Positions 10,516 through 21,391 of a stretch of 64,000 nt of DNA are shown in pieces. Source of the stretch: Ramazzottius varieornatus (Eukaryota; Tardigrada; Eutardigrada; Parachela; Ramazzottiidae); the NCBI GenBank assembly GCA_001949185.1, contig BDGG01000001.1, positions 6,555,353 to 6,619,352 of the forward strand. Direction: 5' to 3'. The notes under the pieces are model-generated. The model saw only the letters and a list, made by a program, of their open reading frames with translations, did not search any database and had not been told where the DNA came from. Positions within the stretch are counted from its first letter, which is position 1, and each line of letters opens with the position of its first letter. Made by a program: the position numbers and the translations under genes.

Positions 10516-12320
10516 GTATGGAAACGTCAATGGCATCAGGAGCAAGAGCGAGGAGATCAAGAGGTGAATGCAAGAAAAGAAGGCGGATATCTGGTCGAAA
10601 CTTGGGCAGACCAGTCAACGCCTGATTGTATGATTGCCGACCTCAACCAATACGTCCTCTTCCACAAAGATCGAGAAGGTTGTCAGAAGGAGAAGGGTGG
10701 TGGAGTTGCCATCGCCGTGAAGAAAGATCTGCAAGCTCTCAGAACGACAAGCCTGGAAGTGGATGGACTGGAAGTAATGTGGATCAAGCTGATATGTTTA
10801 CGCTTGAACGTTCTGATCGGAGTCATCTATGCACCAAGCTACGACATTGACGTCTTCACTAAGCTTCGCTCGTCGATAGAGCATATCCCACCATTCCTAC
10901 GTCGTAACCTCATCATCGTAGGAGATTTCAACTGCCCGAAGATCCAGTGGGAAGGGGACTCGAATGAGAAATCGGAGAGATACCGTGACCCGATTTCCCT
11001 GAAGAAAGAATTTAAGCTCTGGCAGAAAGTGAGAGGCAACACTCGCATTCGCGGAAAAATCGCTCGACCAAATCTTCGTTACCCAGCTTGGCTTCGTCCG
11101 AAACACCCGTGTCGTTCCCCCACCTTCTTCCACATTTGCTCATCGAGCAATAGAAACCAAGCTACTGCTGTGGACACCAAATTTCAAGCCTAAGGCAAAG
11201 CCAGTCTGAAGGATCGATGGAGACAAGATCAACTTCTTCAAGGAGACTCTGTGTTCGATTGATTGGGGATCGATCTTTGATGTAATGTGCAATGTTGACG
11301 TTGCTGTTTCAGTCTTTCAGGATAAGTTCGTCGCTGCTGCTAAGAGTGCTTTTCAGCTGATGTCTGTCGAAGCCCAATGCCTTCATCGACCTTCCCTCTC
11401 CAAAAGGGCTATTGATAGCCTACGAAGATGTGGAAGTGCCTACAAGCAATGGAAAAGGACAAAGGATCAGGTAGATTTCTTACGTTGGAAGGAGCTTGAA
11501 GCCAGCAACCGGAGGATAATCCAGTCAGAGAAGCACCGTCGTCTCCACAACATCGCCACTCTGTCCCGAAGAAACCCCCGCGCAGTCTGGAAGCACATCA
11601 AGAAGAACACTAGCAACGCTCCCATCTCCCCGATCCCCGTTCCTGGCGAAGAAGAAATTGTCCATCCTCAAGAGAAAGCAGAATTTATCAGCAAAGGATT
11701 CGCGCATTTCTGCATTGCCTGTTCACAGCACTGCCCACCACCAGCAAATTCTCGTGACGAGCCGATCTGTATCCAGTCTCCAAAGGCACGGCACTGCCCA
11801 CCGCTCCGCATTACCACGCCACTGATCCTTGAACAACCACGACGACTCGACTCCCCTAAGCATCCGGCAGCTTCCTCATCACCAATCGCCTACTCAAGAT
11901 CGCTGGGACGTCCATTATATATCCTTTGTCTCGACTTTTCAGCTTGATAGTGAGCAGCAAACAGTATCCAACAGCCTGGAAGCAAGCCAACGTGGTGCCT
12001 GTACCGAAGAAGGGATGCTCGAGAGAAGAAGTGGATGCAGTCTTTCTGGATTGCTCAAAAGCCTTCGACCAGCTTCCCCATTCCACCATCGTAGCAAGTC
12101 TGTCGAGTCAAGGAGTTGAAGGAGAACTCAAAGATCTCCTGTCCGAAAACGCAGAACAGCTGATGAAGATTGTCCAGCCAAGCCCGAATCTACGAACCAG
12201 GAGCCACGATAAAGCCATGATGCTGTCCCCAGTCTCGATGGCTCCCTCTTCACGCGCACTTCTCGAGTCCACCGTCGGCTCCTTCGCTTACATCGCCGAA
12301 GCTCTTCTCAAAGATCCTTT
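10515..12320 (+). mobile_element. Defective LINE fragment (AP endonuclease + partial reverse transcriptase) inside the NUMT
   Basis: Frame 10,564-11,060 encodes part of an exonuclease/endonuclease/phosphatase domain. GGGVAIAVKKDLQ, VLIGVIYAPSYDID and LIIVGDFNCPKIQWEGD are the conserved APE-type endonuclease motifs of non-LTR elements. Frame 11,285-11,700 gives the linker (RRNPRAVWKHIKKNT). Shifted frames then give the start of the reverse transcriptase (NRLLKIAG, AWKQANVVPVPKKG) joined directly to AVFLDCSKAFDQLPHSTIV, the first catalytic-Asp motif; the segment normally between these is missing. It is thus internally deleted, frameshifted and truncated at both ends. It lies where ND1 and CYTB should be adjacent, so it inserted after the NUMT did. 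Exact ends and target duplication could not be fixed. Confidence 0.75.
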
Positions 12321-12645
12321 ATTTTGTCCTTCATTTGTAGACTTGAACAACCTCTTTCAAAAACCATGTCGGTAAACTCCATCTTTCTAAATTTATGTGG
12401 TGCAAGAAATACATTGACGGAAATCTTGCGATATTTTTCGAATTTTGTTCACACAGCGCAGAGCCTGGCTATGTATTCGAACAAAATAAAGGTTAATGTA
12501 AGACTTTTTTTCATGTTTTCAAAACATTAATTAACGGTTTAAATAAAAATCAGCTAACGTAGAAAGATGTTCCTATAATTCGTAATGTTAGAAATGGTTC
12601 TTCTACAGGTTTTGTTCGTGATCAAGTTAAAATTAGAAAAATAAT

Positions 12646-13602
12646 CATAAAAATTAAAATAACATTTTTTTTGAAGATTGTGAAATTAAAGAAATAAGTA
12701 TAAGGATTGATAGGAGAAAAGCGATTACACCTCCCAACTTGTTAGGAATTGCTCGTAAAACAGCATATGCAAATAGCAAATATTATTCAGGCTGAATACG
12801 AACCGGGGTAATCAGAGGGTTGGCTGGAATAATATTTTTGGGGTCTATTAGTGAAAAGGGAAAAATATAGTTGATTATTATAAAAATAAATATAACTAAA
12901 ACTAAGGAAGTTAGGTCTTTTGAAATGGTGAAAATTGATTCCATCTCTCCTCCCACGTAGTCTTTAGGGGTTTCTTGATTTCTGTTCGTGAAGAAAAATT
13001 AAATGTATAATCCCTTATAGCCTTATAATGAAGGGTAAAAAATAATGAAGTGAGAAAAATCGAGTAAGAGTCGCATTATTTACGGAGAATCCACCTCACA
13101 CCCATTCTACTGATGGTGTTCCAAAATTGGGGATTGCTGACAGTAGGTTTGTAATTACTGTTGCTTCTCAATAAGACAGTTGGCCTCATGGTAGGACATA
13201 TCCTAGGAATGCGGTTATTATTGAAATTAAAAAAACACTCACACCTCTCACTCAAGTTATTTTTGACATGTTTGATTCAAAATATAGCCCTTGTCCGATG
13301 TGAATAAAAAGAGCTAAAGAAAACAATGATGCTCCGTTTGAATGAATGATTCGTATTAGTCATCCTCCGCTTACATCTCGTATTAAATGTCTGATACAAT
13401 CAAAAGCTGAATCAATTGTTGACGTGTAGTGTATAACTAAAAAAATTCCTGTAATAATCTGAGTTAGTAAACAAACTCCTAAAAGAGATCTAAAACTTCA
13501 AGAATGAGTAATATCAGGAGCTGGAAGATCCACTAAAGCAGAGTTCATAATTTTAATCAGTGGGTATATTATCGTATATTTATCATAATAGGATCTTTCT
13601 AT
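12646..13602 (-). pseudogene. CYTB: NUMT copy of mitochondrial cytochrome b
   Basis: On the minus strand, with the invertebrate mitochondrial code, translation from ATA at 13,602 gives PLIKIMNSALVDLPAPDITH, then [19 protein letters not shown] and [40 protein letters not shown] and IPNFGTPSVEWVWGGFSVNN follow, and then, after a frame slip near 13,020, [20 protein letters not shown]. These are the haem-binding and Qo-site (PEWY) signatures of cytochrome b. Only one or two indels separate it from an intact gene, so the NUMT is not ancient. Functional expression is impossible with nuclear codons (many TGA). Confidence 0.93.
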
Positions 13603-13749
13603 AGGGGCTTTATTCGTAGATGTAAGATATATTGTGGTGGCTAAAGAGATAAATAAATAGCATAGTATAAATGTGAATACATTGTGGTAGAATAGATGGG
13701 AAAAATCTCTAACAAGTAATTGGGTATGATTAAAAAACTAAGTTTGATA

Positions 13750-16489
13750 CGAGGTAGAGGGCATGGAGTGTTCAAGACAAAAATTCGGGCGTGGAGAGTT
13801 CAAGACTGCGGTATAGGATGGCACCATTTGTCTTTCCTCAATTTCAAGCAAGAGGGGTACCGTCAAGTTAGCTGCGGTACGGTTGTTATCAGCGGTATGC
13901 CACCGCATTATTAGGTTGTTCTTTACCCACAGTCCTGAAGTATCGAGATATTACTTCCAACTTACACCCCTTTAACCGGCAACCACTTCTCGCTAAGAGG
14001 TAATTATCAAGACACAAATACGTCCAGATTAAAATTGAAAATAAGACAAACAAAAGCGGAATCCGCAGAAAGTAACCAAATTTATGCCGTTTTCATCTTC
14101 TTTTTTGGGACGGAGTTGGAAGTCTTCTTTGAGGTTTTTGGCTCAGGAGCATTTCTTTTAGCTTTCTTGGCTGCCGCCTCGGCTGCTTTCGCAGCCTCGT
14201 TTCGCACCAGAACCTCCACAAATTCGCCGGCAGTCACCATAGCTCCAGACTGCAGGTCCAGCTGCTTGTTTGTTGGTCGGCGTTGCTTCTTTGGCGCTTC
14301 TTCGAACGGCCTTTTCTGCAAAGCACTAGCGAGAACAGCGGCAGGAGCTATATCTTGCTTTGTTAAGAGTACAAACTCTTTGATTCGACCAAATTTGTCT
14401 TGCGAAACAATGTCGTATTCGTCAAGTAGAAACTTGGCAAGTTTCGCATCCTTTTCTCGTTCAGCCTCAATGTGGACTCCACAGTTAAATTTATTTGGAT
14501 CGTGGCGCGCTTTGACTGTGTTTCTGATAACCTCGGGTGAGAAAGGAAATAATCCGCATTTCTGGAATCCAGATTTAAGGCATTCTGCAGCTCTTAAATT
14601 CTGCACTCGGGACAACCGTCCTTGTGAAACCAGAGCTTCACAATATGGGAAAGGAAGTTGTCTTTCGTGATCTACGAAAAGGCACCGGTTTACGACACAT
14701 AACAACGGAATAAGTGAAACAGATTCACGAACCATTCCGCCAGCCAAAGCATTTCGCGAGCAGACGTAACTGTGCCATTTCTTCTTAATTCCGCCGAAAG
14801 CAGACACATCGAAAGGTTGAAGATGATTGGTTTGGCCAACGGGAAGACAAAATATTTCGACACGCTTTCCAGTATCCTTGAAGAAGTCTTGACAGTATCG
14901 AACCAACAGTAGGTTGTTGACGTGGGAAAAATGGCCGTCCACAAAGATGACTGTCTATAAATAAAACCAAGTCACCATTTAAGATATTCCCTTGAATATC
15001 ATTATGATGAGGCGCATCACGTCACAATAGTGTTCCGCTATAATGGTCACCGTAACAGCGGCAAAACCGAAAGAAATGACGTCACACGCAACTACACTGC
15101 CTTACCAATAATTCTGTGATGGCTGGGAGAACTTCCTTCTTGATGTAATTTGCGAAGAGAATTTGATCCATGTAGCCAGAAGAGTTCACTGCGTGGTAGA
15201 TCATGTCGAAAGTATCATCCAACCTAGACTGAACATGGACTTTTCCTGCGTAAAGCGCCAGAAGTTTCAGCTGGACTCCAGCAGCATTACCGCATGGAAG
15301 TATGGTAACGCACTCTTTTTCGTTGCCATCAAACTGAGACGGGATCTGCTTCACTCCTCTCCGTGCAACGACTCGATCATACATCCGTGCCGTGTTGAAA
15401 GCAGTCTCATCCAAGTTCCAAACTTGTTCGGGCCTTTCGCGGAATCCTCCGTCTTTAAGTTTCTGTAGCTTCTGGATATATTCTCCGCAGCGCTCAGTTG
15501 TCCATTCACGGTCTTTTTTGCGGTTTGTCGCATGGGTAATCCGCATTGACAGCTCCTTATGTCTTGACAAGAACCGCGAGAAAAACTTGTGATCCTCGAA
15601 CGACGTTTTCGTGATGCCTGGAAATCAGAACAACACCGCTTGTAATCCAGTGAATAATACTCGTATTGGGAATCGCATTTGGTAACTGTCCAGCAATAAT
15701 TTCATTCACTCACCAATCTCAGTAGCCAGCTCCGAAAACAACTGGACGCAATGGTATCGGTTCAATGGGACTCCCATATCACTGCAGTTGAGAAGAAAAC
15801 TTGCCAAGATGTCTTCTGCCCATTGAGGAAATTTCGTTTTCCCACCGTGAGGTTCAGGATTTGGATTTTCTATCCGACGGCGCATCGTCATTCGGCAAAC
15901 TCCAAACTCCAGCGCAGCTGCGTTCTCGCTGAGTCCTCTTTCCTTGACAGCCTTGATGGCCGCTTCCACCATCAGCTCTTTGTTAACCTGAACAGCGGTC
16001 TTGAGTTTCGTGGAAGCCATGTCGAAGGGAGTCCTTGAGAGAAGTGTCACAGAAGTTCACAAATGATCTTTGTAAAATTTGGCCTCGCTGCATCGAAAAC
16101 CGTAGTACGGTTGCTCACTGCACCGGAAATACGTCAAGGAACACCTATGCCTGGCCAAACAGACATATGGGACTCACGAATTTGTGAAAACCAGACTGAT
16201 GACGCACAGCACCACCATATCATGAGAACGACACCAGCGCCTCTTGTGGCCCACGGTTTATTTTTTGAGCAGGCTTTTTATCATGGGACTCGAGCGTCCT
16301 TCTTCCCAAGACTCCTTTCTCAGCTTTCCACCGCTTATCGGTTGCTCGCTTTACATCTTATGAATGGAGAAATCTTTTTCTATTAAATGAGCCCATATGG
16401 AGCAAAGTCCATCCAATAATGTTGGAGATATTACGTTGAACTCTCCGCACCCGAATTTTTGTCTTGAACACTCCATGCCCTCTACCTCG
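13750..16489 (-). mobile_element. Tigger/pogo-type DNA transposon, apparently complete
   Basis: 2,740 bp bounded by inverted repeats of about 53 bp that begin CGAGGTAGAGGGCATGGAGT and carry only a few mismatches. TA target duplications lie at 13,748-13,749 and 16,490-16,491. It encodes one transposase in three exons on the minus strand with no stop or frameshift. The element interrupts ND6 of the NUMT. TA target choice, the catalytic domain and the helix-turn-helix N-terminus place it in the Tc1/mariner-pogo group. Intact TIRs and coding sequence suggest recent activity. Confidence 0.92.
14082..16020 (-). CDS. Tigger/pogo-like transposase (intact, 563 aa)
   Basis: Exons 16,020-15,714, 15,617-15,106 and 14,954-14,082 join in phase (G|GT and phase 0) with consensus GTGAGT and GTAAGG donors. 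The N-terminus (MASTKLKTAVQVNKELMVEA) is a helix-turn-helix of the psq/CENP-B type (NAAALEFGVCRMTMRRRIEN). The catalytic core follows: VWNLDETAF with the first Asp, FVDGHFSHVNN with the second, and QTNHLQPFDVSAFGGIKKKW with the third acidic residue. The basic C-terminus (RNAPEPKTSKKTSNSVPKKK) is a likely nuclear signal. Cut-and-paste transposases of this family bind the TIRs and insert at TA. The copy at 56.3-58.8 kb is a diverged, dead relative. Domesticated jerky-like proteins look similar, but the flanking TIRs argue for a mobile gene. Confidence 0.92.
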
Positions 16490-16859
16490 TAGTCTTTATT
16501 GATCATAAAGTCAGGACAAACGCTAATAGAGAAAATATAACAAGTTTTATATGGGAATGCGAGAAAATTACATTCGAAATAAGGCCTGAAAGACAAACAA
16601 AACTAATTAGCAAACCATCTAAAAAAAAGTTGAAAATAATAAATAAGCTATTCCACCCCTGTGCGAGGAATGTAAAGCTGAGTAAATTGCCGGGATACTT
16701 TGAATAGTTGATACCCCGAAAAAAATCAGAGGGTGATTTTTGTATTTCAAAAGTAATTTAACCAAAGAATTTTTATTTTGGAGATTTAAGAAGTATTTTC
16801 TCTCTGGAGCTGAAAACTTTTAAATATTTTAGGCTCACAAGGTCTGTGTTTTCATTTAA

Positions 16860-18480
16860 ACTATCAGCTGTTTTTTCTTATTTTCACTTTGCTGATTTTT
16901 CTTATGTGTACTCCTTGTGTTGAAATTTGTGTACTCCATGTGTTCACATCTTCTTTGATTTTTCATTTCTTCAGAGTTTTTAGGACTGCTCTCATTTATG
17001 GTATTTGTTTTATTCTCGAAAATTTATTCTATTTATTTCTTCTACTGGTGGTCTTCATTTTCTTTTTCAGAGCTCTTGTTTTCGATGAACCTTCTTTTTG
17101 AATAGCTATCTTATGTGTTTGGTTGTTTTCTTATATTATATTTTTTTGATATTTTTTTTGAGGTTTCTCTTGAACCTTCACTATTTATTATTTTAGGACG
17201 AGAGTATCAGGTAGAGCGTATCCAAGCGTTTTTTCACTTATCCCTTCACACAATGTTCGGTTCTCTGCCCCTTGTTTTCTTTATTTGTTTGTAACTGGTT
17301 GTCTTTGGATTGGATGTTGTACTCTTTTAGAAATCATAGAGAAAATCTTATTTTACTATTATCATTTAAAGTTTGCTCTTTTCGTCAAGTTGCCACTTTA
17401 CGGGCTTCATTTTTAATTGCCAAAGTCTTATGTTGAAGCTCCTGTTTTAAGGTCGATAATTTTGTTCGCTATCTCAATAAAATCAAGACTTAACGGATTT
17501 TATCGCACTCTACCTCTAATAAAATCTTTATTATATTATTCTTTGTTTGCTTCGGTTTTTTATCGTGGGCGTCTCTATTAAGGAGATTAGTTTGTTTGCG
17601 CCAGAAAGATATAAAGTCTTCAGTTGCTTATTCTTCGGTAGGGCATATAGGTTTTGTACTTGTTGGATTTTTCTCTTTAGTCAAAGAGCAGTAAAGGCAT
17701 CTATTATCATGATATTTCTCCTTGAGGATTGGTAACTGGTGTTGACGAATTTCAATTATTAAAATACTGAAATTTCAAATGGTCAATTTTTAGTCCAAAG
17801 ATACAGCCATGCGCAAAACGCAAGCCAATTTGCAAAAGCACAAAGAGGCCCGGTAGAACCAGACCCCAAAACAATAAAACAATTCAAATCAGCTAAGAAT
17901 CTCGGTTATTGATATCGACAATAGAATAGATCTCCTTCAAACCTCTGGGACTAGAAACGGTTCCGAAAACAGAGGCAGCATTACCACGTTGAATATCTAT
18001 ACTAAGCTTTTGCTTCGAAAACGAGAGAGATCTTGTTTCGCCGCTGGCTTCTGCTATTCTTTTGCCTATCTGCTGGATAAGGCTGGATCCTTCATGATAT
18101 TAGCTCATGCTTTTTGTTCAAGTGCTCTTTTTATTTTGTAAATTTTCATTATGAACGTTCTTATCCCCGTCAAATCTTCAATAACCGGGGTTAATCAATT
18201 TTTTCGGGTTATTAGTATCATTTTGATTTTGATTTTTGGTAATGAACTTTTCAGCGCCCCCTTTGTTGTCTTTAGTAGGGGTACTAGCAGTTTTCATAAG
18301 ATCTTTTTCAAAGGATTCAACTTATACATATATCTTAAGTTCAACAAGAAGTAGCAGCCTTTTGTATTTATTTATACAGAGTATGGTGCACGGATTTGGT
18401 TCGAAGTATTATATCTTACAACTAGAGATAGATTCAAACTTTTTTGTTTCGTTATTTCATTTATCACCTGCTTTATTTTA
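16860..18480 (+). pseudogene. ND4: NUMT copy of mitochondrial ND4 (with ND4L-like region upstream)
   Basis: ND4 signatures occur in order: ILGREYQVERIQAFF (17,195-17,235), LHTMFGSLPL, KLPLYGLHF, LPKSYVEAPVLGSMIL (17,430), YSSVGHMGFVLVGF, GSFMMLAHAFCSSALFIL (18,090), NFHYERSYPRQ (shifted frame) and NFSAPPLLSLVG (18,240). The quoted segments lie in several frames, so the copy is frameshifted repeatedly. About 350 bp at roughly 17,735-18,085 is GC-richer and does not read as ND4 and may be another insert. ND4L should lie just upstream (16.7-17.1 kb), but I cannot read it with confidence. Confidence 0.82.
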
Positions 18481-18866
18481 AAGTTATGTTATTAGATTTT
18501 TTTTAATGAGAATTGATTTAATTCAACTATGAAATATAGAATTGTGGTTACAAAAATGGGTTTCCAATCAGTATTGACTTTATGATTTAGAGGTTTTGTT
18601 TTTAGGCTACATCGTTTTTCATATTTGGTAAAAATACTATGGTTATTGAATTACAATTGTTTAACTCTTTTCACACTTATTTATCACTCTTTTATTATCA
18701 ATGTTTATTCTATCTTATTTGTCTCAGTCGTTAGTCTCATTTCTTCACAATTTTGTCTTCTCAGTTCTACATAGACGGTGACAATCAACAGAAGGGTTTG
18801 CTTTCTTTCGAGGGGCTTTGTATTTTCGATGTTTTCTTTAATTTCAGGCCTAATCTATCTTTTTTA

Positions 18867-18961
18867 CTTCTTGGGTGAGATGGTTTAGGCTTGATTTGAT
18901 TTAGGCTTCTTGGGTGAGATGGTTTTGGCTTGATTTGATTTGGGCTTCTTGGGTGAGATGG
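18867..18961 (+). repeat. 39-bp in-frame tandem repeat in the ND5 GWDGLGL motif
   Basis: The unit CTTCTTGGGTGAGATGG... (18,867-18,905) repeats at 18,906-18,944 and starts a third time at 18,945. It encodes LLGWDGLGLIWFR-like peptides in tandem. The unit is 13 codons, so the frame is kept. Normal ND5 has this motif once. Confidence 0.85.
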
Positions 18962-19975
18962 CTATTTATTGCTGGAATAATGACTTCTTAATAAATAGGG
19001 GGAGGGGGATATATTTGTTTTTTTAGCTGGGATGTTTTCTTTGCTCTCTGGATTCTAATACTTTGATACCAAAGTTGTAATTTTCACACAGTTAGTTGTT
19101 TTTCTATTGATTACTTTTATCACTAAAAGAGCTCGAATTGAATTTTCGTCTTGACTACCAGCAGCTATGGCTCCTCCCACATCTGTATCGTCATCGGTTC
19201 ATTCTTCCACTCTTGTAACAGCAGCTGTCTTCTAATTCGTTTTGGCCCCAGTGTTATCCTACTAATGGTTTTGGTATTTTAATGTCTATCACAATTATCA
19301 ATATTTTTCCTCAAGCCGTAATTTGAATTGTTGCAGGTTTGGATTGGCTGAATTCTCTACTATCTATTAATTTTAATCACAACTGGATCTCTAATTAAAA
19401 TTATTTTAATTATGGTCCGTCTGTAAGTTTGCATTAACCGTATTATCAGCAGGGATATGTATCCGTTGCTATGTCATCTTGTTCAGATAGTATGTCATTC
19501 CACATGTCCATCAAAATTTTCTGTCTGTATTTTGTCGTGTCCTCCACGCCGTTCTCGCACTACTCTCCAGCTTTTCTTCCTGCTATCTCTTTTGTTTGCA
19601 AGGGCTTTCCTTTAATTAGTACAGAACAAGGACTCGGAAAACAGCTTTTTCATCCCAAAGGAAGTTGGATTCTTCAGGTGTTGGTAGCGCGAGCTGTAGG
19701 TCTCTTCGCCATATCAAGAATCTGACCGCACACCGCATGCCGTTGTTTTGTTGTGGTGGAGAAGCTGGGTGATTATTTAAAAAGTGTGGGATACTACGGA
19801 TTGAAGCTCGAATCTACAGCAAACGTGGTTCCGCTGGTTTCCGTTTGACGTTAGTTACAAAAGTAAGAGTAAACTCGTACGTGACTGTACAATTTGGAAA
19901 ACCATTGGCAAATCATACTTTAAGTCCTATGTTGTCGTGCTGTATGTTTCTTCGCTTCTTGCAAGCAAAGCAGAG

Positions 19976-20926
19976 ATGTCCACTGTGTTCGCTCTCTTGA
20001 AGGACGCCATGGGAAGCTCGAAGAGCCTGACGATCACTGCTGACGCTTTGAAGACTATTCGTAAGTCTTATGTAGAGTCTGGATCAGGGCCGGCTCGTCC
20101 TGTATCGAATGCATTATAGTTTATATTGTGACGTCATGCGTTACCATCAGTTTTGCACTGCAATTAGGCGTAGCTCATGACGTCAATAATATCTTTTTTT
20201 CCTGTCTTTCAGAGTTGAACTACGAGGATGAAAAGCCTGAAACGGTGTCGAATGATCCACTGGCGAAGAGTGAAAAGTCGGAAACTACTTCTTACGAAGG
20301 TATGGGAGACAAGTGAAGCTTGGTCATTTGTAACCGACTAATATTTTTGTGAAGTTGCAGGTCACAATGAAGTGCCACTTATGATGCCCCGTCCCATCTT
20401 GATGCGCCGATGGCGTTCGAAAATTTTTAGCGTGGGACAGCTAACAAGTTTGGAACTCCAACAAGATCTACCGAGCTTCAAACTGCGAACCCGCAAACGC
20501 TGCCCGTCGTCGTTCCTCAAGCTTTGAATGTTCCCGTTGGTGGTTGGTAGTTGNNNNNNNNNNNNNNNNNNNNNNNNNNNNNNNNNNNNNNNNNNNNNNN
20601 NNNATCATCCCAAGACCTACTACCACGCGCATCGAGATAAGACTCGAGCGGCCAACTACATCCGTGCCACTCAGAAGTTCGTGACTTGGCGCGACCAGCA
20701 GAAAAAGCAGACGCAGTTAACTCGGGAACAAGAGGGCAACGAGCGAAACTTCGCACGACTTCGTGAAAAGTTGGAAAACAAGCGAGCAAGAGAAGACAGA
20801 GATGTCGCAGATAGGTATGCTGCGGAAGACAGTCGTCGTGTTCTCGATCGTAAACAAGAAGACTTAGATTTCGAGCAGCGAGCTCCTGACTACTGCGCCA
20901 TGTATCGTGGTAAAGATCTTGTTTAG
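19976..20926 (+). CDS. Second gene of the hAT element: coiled-coil protein of unknown function (gap inside)
   Basis: Exon 1 19,976-20,060 (MSTVFALLKDAMGSSKSLTI, then ADALKTI) ends at GTAAGT. Exon 2 20,213-20,299 (QLNYEDEKPETVSNDPLAKS) joins in phase. Exon 3 starts 20,361. Around 20,400-20,550 the best frame (TNKFGTPTRSTELQ, VVVPQALNVPVGG) is offset by a TAG/frame change and then runs into 50 Ns. After the gap the frame encodes HPKTYYHAHRDKTRAANYI, then a long Arg/Glu/Gln helix (KKQTQLTREQEGNERNFARL) ending YRGKDLV at 20,926. The helix looks like a coiled coil. I recognise no family. The gene lies wholly between the TIRs, so it is element cargo or an accessory factor, not a host gene. Confidence 0.55.
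20554..20603. other. assembly gap (50 N)
   Basis: Fifty Ns inside the hAT element's plus-strand gene. The flanking sequence has repeated GTTGG units (CGTTGGTGGTTGGTAGTTG), so an unresolved tandem repeat may lie here. Confidence 0.99.
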
Positions 20927-20948
20927 AGTTTCCCTACTGGTTTAGTTA

Positions 20949-21174
20949 CAGTACGGGACGCGATTCTGTCCGGTCAGTCTTAGCATTACTGTATGGCTGA
21001 TTGATGGTAGTCCTGTTCAGTCGGAACCTGCCCTGGTAAACGTTAGTACGGTAGAGTTGTGGCCACGGAACAAGTGAAGTGTCATGCCCCTTGGCTTTTG
21101 GTTTCCATGTTTGATTGTTAGATGGCCCATAACTCTGTCGTGTTGACGACCGGACAGAATCGTGTCCTGCAGTG
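20949..21174. repeat. 226-bp TA-flanked MITE nested in the hAT element
   Basis: Termini CAGTACGGGACGCGATTC... and, inverted, CACTGCAGGACACGATTC... share about 27 bp ending CTGTCCGGTC. TA lies on each side (20,947-20,948 and 21,175-21,176). It sits exactly between the convergent 3' ends of the two element genes. CAGT ends with TA targets suggest a Tc1/mariner-type non-autonomous element. Confidence 0.8.
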
Positions 21175-21391
21175 TACGTCCCTTCAGTTTTTCCTGTAGC
21201 ACTTATGGCTCTTTGGTGTCACTGTTGGTGCAGTATTTTTGACGGTCTTCCTTTTACTAATTACAACGGTAAACCAAAAATGAAGTAGAAAAGTAACATT
21301 GGTGCGATGGAATAACACAGAATGGAATAGTTCCTTGTACAGTAATAATTAGTAGTGGTTGGAATTCCAACGGTTGGAGATCCGACATCTT

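Larger units (their letters stand above)
13604..16655 (-). pseudogene. ND6: NUMT copy of ND6, interrupted by a Tigger element
   Basis: The 5' part on the minus strand (16,655-16,492) reads NFFLDGLLISFVCLSGLISN, then SHSHMKLVMFSLLAFVLTLW. The 3' part (13,747-13,604) reads LFYHNVFTFMLCYLFISLAT, then TSTNKAPME. It abuts CYTB as ND6 does in the ecdysozoan ground order. Assignment rests on gene order and hydrophobic profile more than on strong motifs. The Tigger element at 13,750-16,489 lies between the two parts, flanked by a duplicated TA. Confidence 0.65.

Noticed and set aside
13720-13914. Open frame crossing the Tigger left terminus
   Set aside because: It spans the mitochondrial/transposon junction and is explained by the TIR.
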